DNA from: Phymatolithon calcareum
Lineage: Eukaryota > Rhodophyta > Florideophyceae > Hapalidiales
Direction of reading: 5' to 3'
NCBI GenBank assembly: GCA_977006965.1
Contig: OZ345361.1
Coordinates: forward strand, 2,170,001 to 2,234,000
DNA: 64,000 bases
The position numbers and the translations under genes are program-made. This document shows, piece by piece, positions 41,191 to 52,797 of this stretch (within the stretch, counting starts at the first letter, position 1; each line of letters opens with the position of its first letter). The notes below the pieces were generated by a model. That model searched no databases. It had not been told where the DNA came from and worked only from the letters and a program-made list of their open reading frames with translations.

Positions 41191-43836
41191 ATGGCGAAAC
41201 ACGCTGCCGGTGACCCCGCGCCTCCGATTGAACAACCCGCTCCGGCCCCCGCTTATTTCGCTCCGTACGGCCCACCGCCTCCTCCACAAATTCCGCATTA
41301 TCAGTACTCCTCTCCATACGGATTTTCGCCTGCACCGACGTACTATCAGCCTCCCGTGTATCTCCAACCGAATCCCCAGTGGCCGCAACAACCTTTTTCG
41401 TACTACCCGCCGCCTCAGGTTTGGGGCCAGGACCACGACGGTAAGAGGCAAATCCACCCGCAACATGCTCCGCATCCGCACCATCAGCATCAACATCTTG
41501 CCCAGCATCCACAGATGCATCAACACCATCATCCGCAGCAGCCTCACCATGTGCAGCATCTAATGCAGCAACAGCACCAGATGCATCATCAGCAGCAGCA
41601 TTTTTCGTATGCCGCTCGCCAACAACAACAGCCCGCGCAACATGCGTCCCAACATTCTTATGCATATGCTGTTGCTGGCGCTAGAGAATTGAAGCAACAA
41701 GAGCATTCAAGTCCGGCTCAAGGTCGAATGCCGACCTCACCACATACGAAACGCCCTGGGGGCAGGCGGAGATCTTCAACTCCGGTCCAGAATTCTTCGT
41801 CGATGCCAAATGGCGGCTCAACCCCGAACAGTGCCGCTTCCACACCGTCGAAACCGAGGGCTCCTGCCAGAAGCCCACAGATGAAGAATGATACTGAAGA
41901 TACGGAAGAGGCTATTCGCACCCTAAATACACAGGCAAGTCAGGCTGTGGCTAGCGCTGATGAGGTTACTCTTGCTCTGTTACTCACTTCTTGGGCAAGC
42001 AACCTCGACGATTCTCAGAAGTACGTGGGTTCCGCTGTGGCGTTTCAACACATTTTTGATGCTTCCAAGGCGTTGGAAATAGTGTCAGAGAGCATTATGT
42101 TTATGGAAATATCTCCGGATTCCGCCGTTCAAAAAGCATTGATTTCTTTGTATGGGTTTGTTCTGTACGGAGATGAAGCAATGCATCGCAAGCTAGCAGA
42201 GGAGGCAAGGACGTTGAGGGATGCTCTCAAATCCAAATCGAACGGAGCCTCGGAGGACCCTGCAATGGATCATCTTGTGACGAGTTTGGAAAGCAATCTG
42301 AACGTTGACGCTTCCTTTATGCCGTCGCACAGGCTCGCTACAAGTCTCACAGCCAAGCAAGCTGCAGTGCACAAGGTTTTGCATGTATTGCGCAGCATTG
42401 CAAATGATGTGAGTGCCTACAATGGCATTCTTCCGCTCGCATCCTACGACAAGAACCGTACTTCCACTCAAGGAACCGCCAGTGCAACTAACGGGAGCCC
42501 GGCTGGTCCGGATCCCACAAAAGTGGTGGAGCGCTCCATGGATGAGTGGCGCCGTGCCTGTGCGCGATTGCAGGGGGAGATGGCCATCGTCGTTGTGCTT
42601 GAAGAGGCATTGACGTCTGTTGACGAGCAGCTTGCAGCGCCGCATGGAAGCTCTGAGGAACTAGTTCAGTTTTTCGGAGCTGTTTCTGAGATTGTGAAGA
42701 GCAGACTGCATCTGGATATTGAGCAGCGTGGAAAGACTCTGCGGGAGACTTGGTGGTCTAGTGTTGCTACCGGCGATGCGACTGCAGTTTTCGAAGCAGT
42801 TGACGCAAGGTCTTGTGAATGGAGGGGTCTTTTCCAAGATTCTCTTTCCGAGCTTGAAGCCCAGTTGAATAACATGGGGCTTGGATTCGGCCCGGCTGCC
42901 CGCGTGTCACCGGCGAAAGTACCGTCGTTGGTGTCCGCAAGTGCTGGAGTTGCGGCGCTCGTGTCGACACATCGCCAAGCGCTCGACTGGTGCCAGGAAA
43001 CGGCCGAACTATTGTCTGTTATGACGGTTGCCTTCCGTGCTCTTGCTGATACGCATGGCGGGTCATATCGACCACCTAAACAGTTAGTGATGTCATTCCT
43101 TGATGGCGTTAATCGAGCCACTTCTGCAATAATAGAGGTTCAAGACTGGTCTTTTGATCCTGTTCATACGAAGATTCTGGGCAGTTTGCAGAAGAGCGCG
43201 GCAAATTTGGGTACGAGCGGTCCGCGTCAGAAGGGAATTCGGTTCGAAGAGCCTGACAAATCGGATTTGGTTCGTCAGTCATCGACGGATTCTAATCGGG
43301 AAGACGGAAAGACTGGAGATGGTGTACCAGGGCAGCAGCGGAGACGCAAGCCTCGACATGCGAGGATGAAGTCGTCACCTGACGAGCTTTTGCATTTGAA
43401 TGCACATTTAGAGGTCCCTCGTCAGGGTGGAGAACAGCAAGATGCGCGTGATTCCGTTGGGGACACGTCATTGGATAAGCTCGATGATCAAGATTCTAGC
43501 GCAAACGGTGATGAGTTGAGCCCGATCAAGGCAAGCAGCAAAAGTAACGGTAGCGAGCACTACTCGTCGCCACGCCTAGCGTCTTCCATAATGACATCGA
43601 ACACGTTGCCACTTGACGTCAGCAAGGGGCATCGCAGGGGTGCCAGTGCGCGGGAGGAGGAGCTTGCCGTGGTGTACGAAGGTAAGCTACTGGAGTATGA
43701 AGGCGACGATGAGGATGATGACGATCGGCACATTATTGTGAATGAAGACATGGAGGAAAGCAACGGACCGAAGAAGGTGAGTCATCCGTCTCATGTGCGC
43801 AGCATGAGCGTCGATGGAATTCCCTTTGGTGTTTAA
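41191..43836 (+). CDS. Large protein with prion-like Q/H/P/Y-rich N-terminus; family not recognised
   Basis: An intronless 881-residue protein. The ATG sits in CACCATGG, a strong start context. Residues 1-170 are low complexity: P/Y-rich first, then H/Q-rich with runs such as HQHQHLAQHPQMHQHHHPQQ. Such regions drive RNA-granule or transcription-condensate behaviour. Residues 230-620 are predominantly helical and soluble with no motif I can name. Residues 640-881 are charged and serine-rich, including an arginine-basic patch (GQQRRRKPRHARMKSS) and an acidic tail (YEGDDEDDDDRH). Regulated or RNA-binding function is a guess from composition only. The 41.2-kb antisense frames are shadows of the CAT/CAG-rich N-terminus. 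Confidence 0.8.
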   Translation: MAKHAAGDPAPPIEQPAPAPAYFAPYGPPPPPQIPHYQYSSPYGFSPAPTYYQPPVYLQPNPQWPQQPFSYYPPPQVWGQDHDGKRQIHPQHAPHPHHQHQHLAQHPQMHQHHHPQQPHHVQHLMQQQHQMHHQQQHFSYAARQQQQPAQHASQHSYAYAVAGARELKQQEHSSPAQGRMPTSPHTKRPGGRRRSSTPVQNSSSMPNGGSTPNSAASTPSKPRAPARSPQMKNDTEDTEEAIRTLNTQASQAVASADEVTLALLLTSWASNLDDSQKYVGSAVAFQHIFDASKALEIVSESIMFMEISPDSAVQKALISLYGFVLYGDEAMHRKLAEEARTLRDALKSKSNGASEDPAMDHLVTSLESNLNVDASFMPSHRLATSLTAKQAAVHKVLHVLRSIANDVSAYNGILPLASYDKNRTSTQGTASATNGSPAGPDPTKVVERSMDEWRRACARLQGEMAIVVVLEEALTSVDEQLAAPHGSSEELVQFFGAVSEIVKSRLHLDIEQRGKTLRETWWSSVATGDATAVFEAVDARSCEWRGLFQDSLSELEAQLNNMGLGFGPAARVSPAKVPSLVSASAGVAALVSTHRQALDWCQETAELLSVMTVAFRALADTHGGSYRPPKQLVMSFLDGVNRATSAIIEVQDWSFDPVHTKILGSLQKSAANLGTSGPRQKGIRFEEPDKSDLVRQSSTDSNREDGKTGDGVPGQQRRRKPRHARMKSSPDELLHLNAHLEVPRQGGEQQDARDSVGDTSLDKLDDQDSSANGDELSPIKASSKSNGSEHYSSPRLASSIMTSNTLPLDVSKGHRRGASAREEELAVVYEGKLLEYEGDDEDDDDRHIIVNEDMEESNGPKKVSHPSHVRSMSVDGIPFGV

Positions 43837-44312
43837 GTTTGAAAGTGTTGCGCACTTTAACTTGCGAATAATTTGTGAATGGAAGTGAAGTATGTTTTCG
43901 GAGGAGTGCCTTTGAGCTACAGAGTAGAATTTGGACTTTCTTTATTTGCGTCCGCTTCGTTTCGGGTTTTCGAGGACGTTGCAAAGTGAGTCATTGTTGT
44001 GATTGATCTGTTGATCATGGCCGTACTACTTATTGCTGAGATGGTATCTGCTGAATAACTATGGAGCTGACCGATTTACACATCTGCTTAGAAGACTGTA
44101 CTGCACTGATACATTTAGATTGCTTTTTCGACTGCCTCTTTCGCACGCGTCCCTGCACCGTTTTTGAACACTGAAAGTCATTACAGCAGTAATTTGTTGA
44201 ACTTGGACGGTGCGTGCAGTGCGTCGCAGGATGCATGTAGTTTTGGATAGTTTGGAACTCCACTCGTTGAAACCGTTGCTCTTGCACAAACTCAAACCAA
44301 GAATGAAAGCTA
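43837..44312. other. Convergent 3' gap
   Basis: Under 0.5 kb between the ends of the Q/H/P-rich gene and the aquaporin gene. Nothing else supported. Confidence 0.5.
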
Positions 44313-45068
44313 TTACTCAGCCTTTGAATGCACTTCCTCATTTGCAAATCTGACCTTCTTCGCCGGATGGCCGAACAGAAAGTTGTGCAAGCCTGCGGTT
44401 ATTACAGCGCCAATAGCAGGTCCTAGCCAATACACTGAATGCATATCCCAACGGCCATCGAACAGGGCCAGACTAAGCGACATGGCTGGATTCATACAGC
44501 TTCCAGTGTATTCGGCACCAACTGTGGTGAGCCCGACGATGACACTAATGATGATGCCCGTCCGCATGATCCGGGCGGTAGGCATGACATGATGGAGGGA
44601 GACGGCGGCAATGCACATGATAGCAGTGGCAGCAGCTTCGAAGCCGACGGCGGACACAAATTCCAAATCCTTGTGCGGTCGCGGAGGGGCGAAAAGCTGA
44701 AGGTCAGCAAAGTGCGGACCGGCAAGACGGCGCACCACGAGCACGGCAAGAGCGTGAGCGGCAAACTGAGCTGGAACCACTGTGATAAGCTTCCTGCCGC
44801 CCATCTCGCCGGCAAGGTACAGACACAGAGATACCGTAGGGTTAAGAGAGCTTCCAAGGCTCAAACCAAGGGTCTCCCATACGGTTAGTAGACCGACAAA
44901 GAGACATAGGAAGATATCAAAAGGACGGAAACCGGGAAGACGCTCAGCTGCACGTTCGGTGTGCGCAGCGATTACAATGCCCAGCATGGCGGAGACGAAG
45001 AGAGTATTTGCCACGAGCTCGCGAAGTAATAGTTTGCCCGGGGTGCGAGCGGTTGCGACGCTCATCAT
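44313..45068 (-). CDS. Aquaporin (MIP family), SIP-like
   Basis: An intronless 251-residue integral membrane protein with six hydrophobic helices and two half-helix loops. Loop B reads SSLNPTVS (76-78 NPT rather than NPA) and loop E reads SCMNPAMS (193-195 NPA). An NPT in loop B is a feature of plant SIP-type (small basic intrinsic) aquaporins, which reside in the ER. The protein should form a water or small-solute channel; the NPT and missing aromatic/arginine filter details prevent a substrate call. The C-terminal tail is short and charged (KKVRFANEEVHSKAE). The start uses the first of two adjacent ATGs at 45068. Confidence 0.85.
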   Translation of the reverse strand: MMSVATARTPGKLLLRELVANTLFVSAMLGIVIAAHTERAAERLPGFRPFDIFLCLFVGLLTVWETLGLSLGSSLNPTVSLCLYLAGEMGGRKLITVVPAQFAAHALAVLVVRRLAGPHFADLQLFAPPRPHKDLEFVSAVGFEAAATAIMCIAAVSLHHVMPTARIMRTGIIISVIVGLTTVGAEYTGSCMNPAMSLSLALFDGRWDMHSVYWLGPAIGAVITAGLHNFLFGHPAKKVRFANEEVHSKAE

Positions 45069-45496
45069 GACTCGTGATCAAGATGGATTGTGGTGCAGGA
45101 TACAGTTCTGCGTTGCCGCTGGTGCGAGTAGCAGGGCGCACTCTTAGTAGGCTTGCGGGTGCTTATACGGAATTGCATACTGCTGGCATACTCAAAATGG
45201 GAACGTAGTTGCGCAAGAGGATGACGGGCCTCCAGCGGGGAGGCTGGATGTGCATTCCCATCGGTTATTTTTTCATCGGAGTGGGAGCCGATTGGCGGAA
45301 TTGATCCCGTCCCGACTCTCGTTCAGACTGCGGTTCTGGATCGTATGGATACGGCAACCCCGATTGGTTACCCGTTGAATTTTTCACCCACCACGCATCG
45401 AGGCCCTCAACATTTAGAATTGGAGAAATTCTAGAGAAACTGCATCTCACCCTGTCAGCCATGAAACAGAAGATAAATTATGTAAGACTTTTGAAA

Positions 45497-45596
45497 GTTC
45501 CTGCATAGAAAAGTACCGATAAAACCATTTCCTGAGAGAAATTAAAATGAGAAAACTCGAGTTTTCTCGGGTAAATTACTTTTTCTACGCAGGAAC
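45497..45596. mobile_element. 100-bp foldback (MITE-like) element
   Basis: Outer arms GTTCCTGCATAGAAAAGTA (45497-45515) and TACTTTTTCTACGCAGGAAC (45577-45596) are inverted with one mismatch and one indel. At 45549-45568 there is a perfect 20-bp palindrome GAGAAAACTCGAGTTTTCTC. Confidence 0.7.
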
Positions 45597-45715
45597 CAGA
45601 ATTTTTTTAAATTTATCCGCAAATTATGCCAGTGGGTCACGCTCATAGAGACAAATTGAGGAGATGGCTCTTAGAAGTCGATCATCAACAAATAGTGCGG
45701 AAGTGTACTTCGGAC

Positions 45716-45766
45716 TGAGTATTATTTTCTGGACTGCGTCAGTCACAGTCCAGTACATAATACTCA
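45716..45766. repeat. 51-bp hairpin
   Basis: 21-nt arms starting TGAGTATTAT and ending AATACTCA, containing CTGGACTG / CAGTCCAG, with three mismatches and a 9-nt loop. Confidence 0.8.
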
Positions 45767-45945
45767 AACAAGGGGTCTGACAGGTGTTCATACTTCTCAT
45801 CCAGTATTACAACAAGCGGATTGGAATGCATGGTGCACCAACTGTTTTTCAGTCCGGCTCACAGGATTCCAAGTGGTGGTCGTTAGTTGGATACTGCTTA
45901 CAGGAATATTTAAAAATATAGGATGCGACACAGTTGTTGCAATTC

Positions 45946-46019
45946 GCTCTTGTAGCTCAGTTGGCTAGAGCGCCAGCCTAACATGCTGGAGGTCTGGAGT
46001 TCGAGCCTCCACAAGAGTA
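45946..46019 (+). tRNA. tRNA-Val (AAC)
   Basis: Full cloverleaf. Acceptor GCTCTTG pairs with CAAGAGT. The D arm is GCTC-AGTTGGCTA-GAGC. The anticodon stem CCAGC/GCTGG holds loop CTAACAT (anticodon AAC), and the T arm is TGGAG-TTCGAGC-CTCCA. No intron. A TTTTT terminator follows at 46022-46026. Confidence 0.95.
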
Positions 46020-46794
46020 TCTTTTTGTCCCCCTCCATGTATCCCTAATACATGCACACATTCCGTGATTGAAAAACAAATTCTTCGCAAGAGCACGCAT
46101 GACAGTGCAGGAAGATCGACTTTAAATGCACTCAACTTCAGATCCATTATGATCGCATTGAAGTGAAAACTCTGTGGACAATGTGAGAAGTAGTGAAGCT
46201 GCCTCAGTACAGATTTAAGGTCAGGCTCCACATACCGATCTACAAGACTTGACGGCTTGCGCACAATGTGTGGAACAGGCCGAAAGTGAAAGCACTTTGT
46301 TTTTTGATACGGTAGGTGGTGCAGAGCGGCGTAAGGATTAAGGAAGGTATTTTTGTAAGCCTAGTTTAAATACTCTCAAGATCCCACTAGAGACAGCGAT
46401 CTAGCTCGTTGCTGAAGTCTCTTTGTCGTCTGCAATGGTGAGTACCTGACTAGAGGCTATATGGTATTTCATTCCCCCCTCAAATAATCATGCGCCCAGT
46501 CACTTTATTTTATTTGGTGTAGTTCATGGTGATGCTAATTGATACGGATAACCGACATTTTCTTCCTTCCAGTAGATGTCCTTGAGAATTGGACTCCTAG
46601 TAGGACAAAAGACAGTAGGTGCATCATTCGAGGTATAGTAGACGGCGCGGAGAGACTCTCAGAGTGATCGCAACCATAAATCGGAAGACATAGTGTGAGA
46701 ATAAGCACTATTAATGGCAGCCCAAAAGCTAAGTTTACAGTACATAAGTACTGTAGTAGCACCGGCACAAGGTTAAGTCGGGAGAAGTAAACAT
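46020..46794. other. Gap between tRNA-Val and the LINE relic
   Basis: Pol III terminator, then no supported gene. TACAGTA and TACTGTA sites lie at 46736 and 46749, one of the phased clusters. Confidence 0.45.
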
Positions 46795-48420
46795 TGATTT
46801 GTTTCAGACACATATTCGGCACGTGGAGGTCGCACGAAACGAGGCTGTGCGTGTTTCCCGCGGCTTCTTGAAACCAACGAGGATTCCTAGTCTACGCAGG
46901 CTGACCGGCATGCAGAACCTGCGGCAACTTGGCGAGAGAGACGCGGCTATAGTCATGGAGAAGCCTCTTCGTATTGGTTCAGAAGCATCCGTGGTGAAAG
47001 CGTCTAACGACCGCACCAAACGCTTGAAATGGCTACCCGGCTCATGGCGTGAGTCAAGCGCCGAACTCCTTGTCTCAAAAGGAATTCTTGCTTTGCGACG
47101 GAGTTCACTCTACATTCCTATCCAGAAGGACCGCTCGTCTGGGAGGTTTTCAATTCTCTACACGCCAATCTCAGCAGAGGCGGACGAGGCGGAAAAACGA
47201 TCGACAGCGGAACACTTCATCGAGGTAATGAGTACTGAGCACCCTTCGGATATCGAAGTTTGGACGGACGGTAGCCTTGGCAAACTATCGGACGCATCGC
47301 TCGAAAGTCTAACTGAAAAAGAAAGAGTCTCAGTACGATGCGAAGACGGATAGTACACTGCCACCGTCAGCACATTCAATGCAGACCAACGTGGAAGGCA
47401 TCCGGTGGTCCGAAAGTTTGAGTCCCGACATCGGAAACCACCGGACATCCTACTAATGGACGACGATGGAGACACACACGCCTACCGGACGGTTTCCACC
47501 AACTCCAACGTATGGATCAATATCTGCGACGAAGACGATGACACGCTTGATATGCACCGAAGCATACCTGATCAGGTCGGCGGCGCGGGCATCTTGGTCT
47601 TACGCGAGGAAGAAGCAATGTCGGAACTTTCCACTAGCACAGGAGCGGTGGGTTCATCATTCGACGCTGAAATATTCGCGGCGGTCCGAGCTTTCGAGGC
47701 TATAGAACAACTGCAAATCCCAAGTGGACAACATGTTCGCTGGTTTACCGACGGCATGAGCTCCCTGGATGCGCTGGCCGGACAACCACGGATGTACGGA
47801 GAGATGAGAAGAAAGCTGTGGGATGCAATGGGAAAGTTGATGGATGACATGATCACCATAGAAGCAATTTGGATCCCAAGCCACTGTGGTCTCCCTGGGA
47901 ACGAAAAAGCGGACGAGCTTGCTCCACGAGGCATAACGGAGTCAAGTCTGGTGGCACATCAAAATATACACTTAACCCTAGAAGCTGCGCGGTCCATCAT
48001 CAAACCGCACCATTCGGCAAAGCTAAGGAGAATGCAGTTCCTACCCCCAGGGCTCAATATAAGCCACAGGCGCGCTGAAACCACCCTTAATCAGCTTGCT
48101 GCAAATTGTTGCTCACTGGTGGCAGGTTTTCAAGATGCTTCGGTTGATTACGACCCTATATGCAAGGCCTGCTCAGTGGGAACCATGGAGACCGTTGAGC
48201 ATCTGCTCCTACGCTGCAGTGGACGGACTGTATCAAGACTCCAGACTATTGTTAGAGTTGACACCAAAACGGTAGAGGAAATTTACAATGAAAAATCGCT
48301 CGAAGTGCTCAAATTCGTGAACAATGAGGGGCTGTTTGGAAACATTCCCAGGCACTAACTTAAGTTTGCGTTTTTCTGCAATAAAAGAAAAGAAAGAACG
48401 AAACACTGATTTCTCCGCAA
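46795..48420 (+). mobile_element. 5'-truncated LINE (non-LTR retrotransposon) with RNase H and 3' zinc knuckle
   Basis: The frame first carries a linker block (HVEVARNEAVRVSRGF). An RNase H domain follows: VWTDGSLGKL (first catalytic Asp), then SSFDAEIFAAVRAFEAIEQL (Glu), RWFTDGMSSLDAL (Asp) and PSHCGLPGNEKADELAPRG (His/Asp). A cysteine-rich tail follows (CKACSVGTMETVEHLLLRC). It is in one frame, with a single TAG at 47351-47353. An AATAAA lies near 48382 with A-rich sequence after it. The reverse transcriptase and endonuclease are missing, as expected for a 5'-truncated insertion. RNase H degrades the RNA strand during reverse transcription. This copy is inactive. Confidence 0.85.
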
Positions 48421-49704
48421 AGTAATTGCTGATATCAACCTTCAGGCTCGGATCGTCAATCGAAGCAGGCCTGTGCGAATGTGAAGATACCTTCTGTCTC
48501 GGGTGGTAAACCTAGATCTCCTCTACACCTTTGCAGAAGTGAATTGAAAATGTGCATCCGTCAAGTTCACTTTGATCAGGTGTGAAGCCGTATATACGGA
48601 ATAAAATTTGTTTTCCTGAAAACCCGATGACGTTCGTCAGGTTCGTCGTGAGGCACCGTTCTGGCAATTAAGGCATCACTCGCCGATTCTGCGCGTTCCG
48701 GTTCAAAACAACAGAAAATCAACTATTTCCTTTTCCTCGAAGGTGCTCCCTTCCCCTCCTCTCTTCGTGGGAAACATCACCATGATATTTGTTCAACTGA
48801 AGTTGCCCCTACGATTCTATTGCTATCGACATATACTCCATTCTGCAGCTCTCGTTGCAACGCAAGCTTTCCACCAGTCAGATGCAGGTGAAACGATCTG
48901 GGCCGTTGCGCACTATTCGGTGCTTAGACACGCAGCTCACGGTATATTCGCAGCCAAGCGATGGTTTCCTACACAAACCATGACTCGCTCTTCAACTCGA
49001 GATCAAACTCACATTCATTATAACATCAGTATTTATGTGTCGCGGGCAGGTACTCGACAAAGAATGAATAGAAGAAGAGATTTGAAAAAGATTCATCCCC
49101 CGAGGTGGCCAAGAGAGCAATACATAGGACAAAAATTCAGCTGAGCGAGGAGGCGAGAGGGCCGAGGAATCGACAAATCTTCATCAGAGTGGGGACAGGG
49201 AAATTGTGGACTTGTAGATCCAAATGAACTGTTAATACGCAGGACATTTATGAGGGCGAGAAGGCGAATAGGGGCCGATGAACCTTTAAGGAGAACTTCG
49301 AGAATGCTAAGAGCGCAGTTGGTCTGTCAGCAATGCCGAAGAGCGGAATGGAAATCTGAGATGTGGATCAGTCCAGTCAGAACGTCAGCAAAGCGAGGAG
49401 TTCAAGAAAACGCTCGGTCCTCATAGAAATTCATAGCAATTTGCTCCAATCTTTTCCATCCATCCGACTTATTCTTCCAGAACCTTCGCAGTCCGCAGGA
49501 ATCTCCGCCGAGCAACTTAATGTTCCTATCACAGTTTTGCCTTCGGCTAAGCACTTCGCGTATTTTCAACTTTGCACACGAGTCCATTCCTCTGAGTAGT
49601 GTACCACTCGCTTTCAATGCACAAATGGAAACGACGAGGCGCGGGGATGCAAATTATGCATACCACTCATCCGCACACAATACGAAATATCGTCTTGTCC
49701 AGCG
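48421..49704. other. Gene-free region 3' of methylmalonyl-CoA mutase
   Basis: 1.3 kb. An open frame at 48743-49144 (133 codons) has no domain or codon pattern that convinces me. No RNA or repeat supported. Confidence 0.5.
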
Positions 49705-51963
49705 CTATCGCACAGCTTCCGGTGGCACCGCCGCAAGCACCGCCTCAGCCGCGTCCGTTATTCTAGTCCCCGGCGTAAAAATAGCCGCCACGCCTACCTC
49801 GCGAAGCGCACTGTGGTCCTGCACAGGCACCACACCCCCAACGACAACAACAGCTTCTGAGCCCTCATTGCGCAGTGCCTGCACGAGTTTTGGCACCAAC
49901 GTTCGATGAGCTCCTGCCTGACTCGACACGCCAACAACATGCACGTCTGCGTCTAGCGCGTGCCTCACTACCTCTTCTGGAGTCTGGAACAGAGCACCGA
50001 CGTCGACGTCGAACCCGAGGTCTGCGAATCCGCTGGCGACGACTTTAGCCCCTCGGTCGTGCCCGTCCTGTCCCATTTTCGCGACCAGGATGCGCGGCCG
50101 CCGCCCGGCCGCAGCCGCAAATTCGTCCACAGTCGCAGCCACCCGCGCAAACTCAGCGTCGTCCGTGCCGCCGCGCGCGTCGCCGTACACTCCGCCCACC
50201 ACGCGCGCCGCCGGCGCGTGCCGTCCGAACTCGCCCTCCAGAGCAGCGGAAATCTCGCCGAGTGTGCAACGCACCCGCGCACACTCCACTGCTGCAGCGA
50301 GCATGTTATTGTCCGGTGAGGGAAGTGCTGCGCACCGCTGCACTGAGTCGGCTGTTTGCGAATTAGCCGCGACCCTTGCCAGATTTTTCAGCGCTGCTTC
50401 GGCAGCCGCGCTGTCACGAGTGGCCTTTGTCTCATTAATGCGGGCGATTTGCGTGATGCGCACAGCGTCTGCATCAATTTTGCGCACATCGGGCATCTCT
50501 GTTTCTTCAGTTGAACGGTATTTGTTCACGCCGACGATCGTTTCTTCGCCGGAGTCGATGCGCGCCTGTTTCCGCGCTGCTGCCTCTTCAATTCGCGCCT
50601 TTGGCCATCCAGCTGCGACAGCCTCGGCCATACCACCAGACGCTTCGACTTCGGTTATCATTTCCATTGCCTTTGTTTCCAGCTGATTTGTCAGCGCCTC
50701 CATCATGAATGAGCCTCCCCACGGGTCGGCGACGTGCGGAATACCAGTCTCTTCCTGGAGGATTAGCTGCGTATGGCGCGCAACCCGGGCTGCAGATTCG
50801 CTCGGTAAAGCAATGGCCTCATCCAGCGCGTTAGTGTGAAGGCTCTGTGTGCCGCCCATGACGGCGGCAAGAGCCTCCACCGTGGTGCGCACGACATTGT
50901 TCGTAGGGTCCTGCTCGGTGAGACTGTAGCCGGAGGTTTGGCAATGAGTACGCAGTAATGTCGATTTCGGGTTCTTGCGCGCGGCTTCTGGAAAATACTG
51001 CTGGACGAGCTTTGCCCAGAGTCGGCGAGCGGCACGCAGCTTTGCTATTTCCTCGTAGAAGTTCATTCCGATTCCGAAGAAGAATGACACCCGCGGGGCA
51101 ACAGTGGCGATGTCTAAGCCGGCACGCTCCGCCGTACGCAGATACTCGAGCCCATCCGCGAGGGTGAAGGCGAGTTCGAGAGCGGCGTCCGCGCCTGCCT
51201 CTTGCATATGGTAGCCAGAGACGGAGATGGTGTTGAAGCGCGGCATGTATGTCGAGCAGTAGGAAAAGATATGTGCGATGATGCTCATGGACGGTTTTGG
51301 CGGATAGATGAACGTATTCCTCACCATGAACTCCTTGAGGATATCGTTCTGAATGGTACCGGTGAGCTTTTCCTGAGCCACGCCACTTTCTTCCGCGGCG
51401 ACAATGAAAAAGGCCAGCACCGGAATTACAGCCCCGTTCATAGTCATCGAAATAGAAACTTTGTCAAGAGGAACTTTATCGAAAAGACGGGCGACGTCAT
51501 CTACCACATCGATGGCGACACCGGCCATGCCAACATCACCTGAGACCCGTGCGTGGTCCGAGTCGTAACCGCGGTGTGTCGCCAGATCAAACGCCACGCT
51601 GAGCCCACGCGCACCGCCCGCCAGTGCGCGATGGTAGAAAGCGTTACTTTCCTCCGCGGTTGCGAAACCAGCGTACTGGCGCACAGTCCACGGGCGGTTT
51701 GTGTACATCGTCGCGTACACACCGCGGGTGTACGGGAAGACGCCGGGAAGCTCAGGATCTACAGCTGGTATATCAGCCGCGGTATAAACCGGGTTTAGTG
51801 TGATCCCGGATGCCGTTGTGCGCGAAAGACGAGGAAGCACATCTTCTGGTGGAACCTTAAGCTCCTCTGCAGCAATCGATAGCCATTCCTCCGGCGCTCC
51901 CTGCTTACCGCTGCGGCAGAGTCGCGTGCTGCGCAGCGCGCCGAGCAACCGCTGGGACCGCAT
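49705..51963 (-). CDS. MUT: Methylmalonyl-CoA mutase (adenosylcobalamin-dependent)
   Basis: An intronless 752-residue single-chain enzyme of the length of mitochondrial methylmalonyl-CoA mutase. The N-terminus ([18 protein letters not shown]) looks like a mitochondrial presequence. The (beta/alpha)8 domain shows [66 protein letters not shown] and [18 protein letters not shown]. The C-terminal cobalamin domain has the B12 ligand motif DGHDRGAK (His at residue 635), then [13 protein letters not shown] and a VVVGGVVP loop. It converts (R)-methylmalonyl-CoA to succinyl-CoA, so propionyl-CoA from odd-chain fats and branched amino acids enters the TCA cycle. Presence of the enzyme implies a need for vitamin B12. 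Key residues are intact. Confidence 0.97.
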   Translation of the reverse strand: MRSQRLLGALRSTRLCRSGKQGAPEEWLSIAAEELKVPPEDVLPRLSRTTASGITLNPVYTAADIPAVDPELPGVFPYTRGVYATMYTNRPWTVRQYAGFATAEESNAFYHRALAGGARGLSVAFDLATHRGYDSDHARVSGDVGMAGVAIDVVDDVARLFDKVPLDKVSISMTMNGAVIPVLAFFIVAAEESGVAQEKLTGTIQNDILKEFMVRNTFIYPPKPSMSIIAHIFSYCSTYMPRFNTISVSGYHMQEAGADAALELAFTLADGLEYLRTAERAGLDIATVAPRVSFFFGIGMNFYEEIAKLRAARRLWAKLVQQYFPEAARKNPKSTLLRTHCQTSGYSLTEQDPTNNVVRTTVEALAAVMGGTQSLHTNALDEAIALPSESAARVARHTQLILQEETGIPHVADPWGGSFMMEALTNQLETKAMEMITEVEASGGMAEAVAAGWPKARIEEAAARKQARIDSGEETIVGVNKYRSTEETEMPDVRKIDADAVRITQIARINETKATRDSAAAEAALKNLARVAANSQTADSVQRCAALPSPDNNMLAAAVECARVRCTLGEISAALEGEFGRHAPAARVVGGVYGDARGGTDDAEFARVAATVDEFAAAAGRRPRILVAKMGQDGHDRGAKVVASGFADLGFDVDVGALFQTPEEVVRHALDADVHVVGVSSQAGAHRTLVPKLVQALRNEGSEAVVVVGGVVPVQDHSALREVGVAAIFTPGTRITDAAEAVLAAVPPEAVR

Positions 51964-52131
51964 CGCGGTTGACCAGAATAGAAACTTCCACTAACGATTC
52001 CGACAAGAAGAGCTGAAATACTTCCACTTGAGAATTGTATCTAATGTGATGCTCTTCGCCGTGATCTGTCTGTCTCGCGCAACTCTGTCCCTCGGAAGAG
52101 CACTGTGATTGGTGATATTCCCAGATCCCAT

Positions 52132-52191
52132 CTTCGATTTGTCCTTTTATTTTTCTGAGTATACTCAGAAAAATAAAAGGACAAATCGAAG
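52132..52191. repeat. Perfect 60-bp palindrome without spacer
   Basis: Each half is 30 nt; the 3' half is the exact reverse complement of the 5' half (centre TATA, outer ends CTTCGATTTG / CAAATCGAAG). It lies about 170 bp upstream of the methylmalonyl-CoA mutase start codon. No loop and no mismatch. Confidence 0.95.
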
Positions 52192-52797
52192 TTGATGATA
52201 GGCTCAGGACCTCTAACTGTCGACGTGGAAGCACTGTAATTGGGTAATTACTCTTACCGTTGCGCTAAATTTTTAAATTTAGTTGAACAGAATTTTCTGT
52301 TAACGTAAATCCGAGAAAGTCACCAAGCTCCAGTCGTCTAACTTTAAGAAGAGCTCCAGAAGTCAAAGCTTGTGCGAATTCATCCAAAAATTTCACAGTC
52401 ATTGTAAAAACCCAGGCGATATTGCTGCCGAGAAATCAGGCGTGAATGCTTGAAGCTGTTTCCGAAAGACACTATCAAATTTGATATTTACTAACAATTA
52501 AAACGGGCACGTTTACGCGAATTGCAAGAGAACGAAGACTACACTTCCTTACAGAAGCTGCAAAATTTATAACGGTCCACCAGTTGCGGATAACGTTGAG
52601 AAAGAATACGTAACATGACATTATAGCAAAGGTGCACTGATTTCCATTGCGGAAATGCAGAAAATGAACAACATACTCTCTCAGAATACTCAAATTTTGT
52701 ACGCGAATGATGGCCGTCAGTTCAGAAAAGCTACGGTATTATTAGAATCTTACATTTTCTTTTTGTGCGCTCTATTTGACTTTCGGAGAAGGCTGCA
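52192..52797. other. Gene-free region
   Basis: 0.6 kb between the 60-bp palindrome and the MITE. Nothing recognisable. Confidence 0.45.

Larger units (their letters stand above)
45069..45945. other. Gap with two foldback elements
   Basis: Aquaporin promoter side, then the two foldbacks at 45497-45596 and 45716-45766. No coding frame supported. Confidence 0.5.

Noticed and set aside
40570-41203. 16-bp sequence CACCATGGCGAAACAC duplicated 620 bp apart, once at a start codon
   Set aside because: The upstream copy is followed by no open frame; likely chance or a small duplication.
46439-46798. A possible ATG|GTGAGT...TTTCAG intron joining to the LINE frame
   Set aside because: The joined frame is just the LINE linker region; the upstream ATG has no support and the LINE is dead.
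48743-49144. 133-codon open frame
   Set aside because: No domain, no codon or composition signal, and no neighbouring context.
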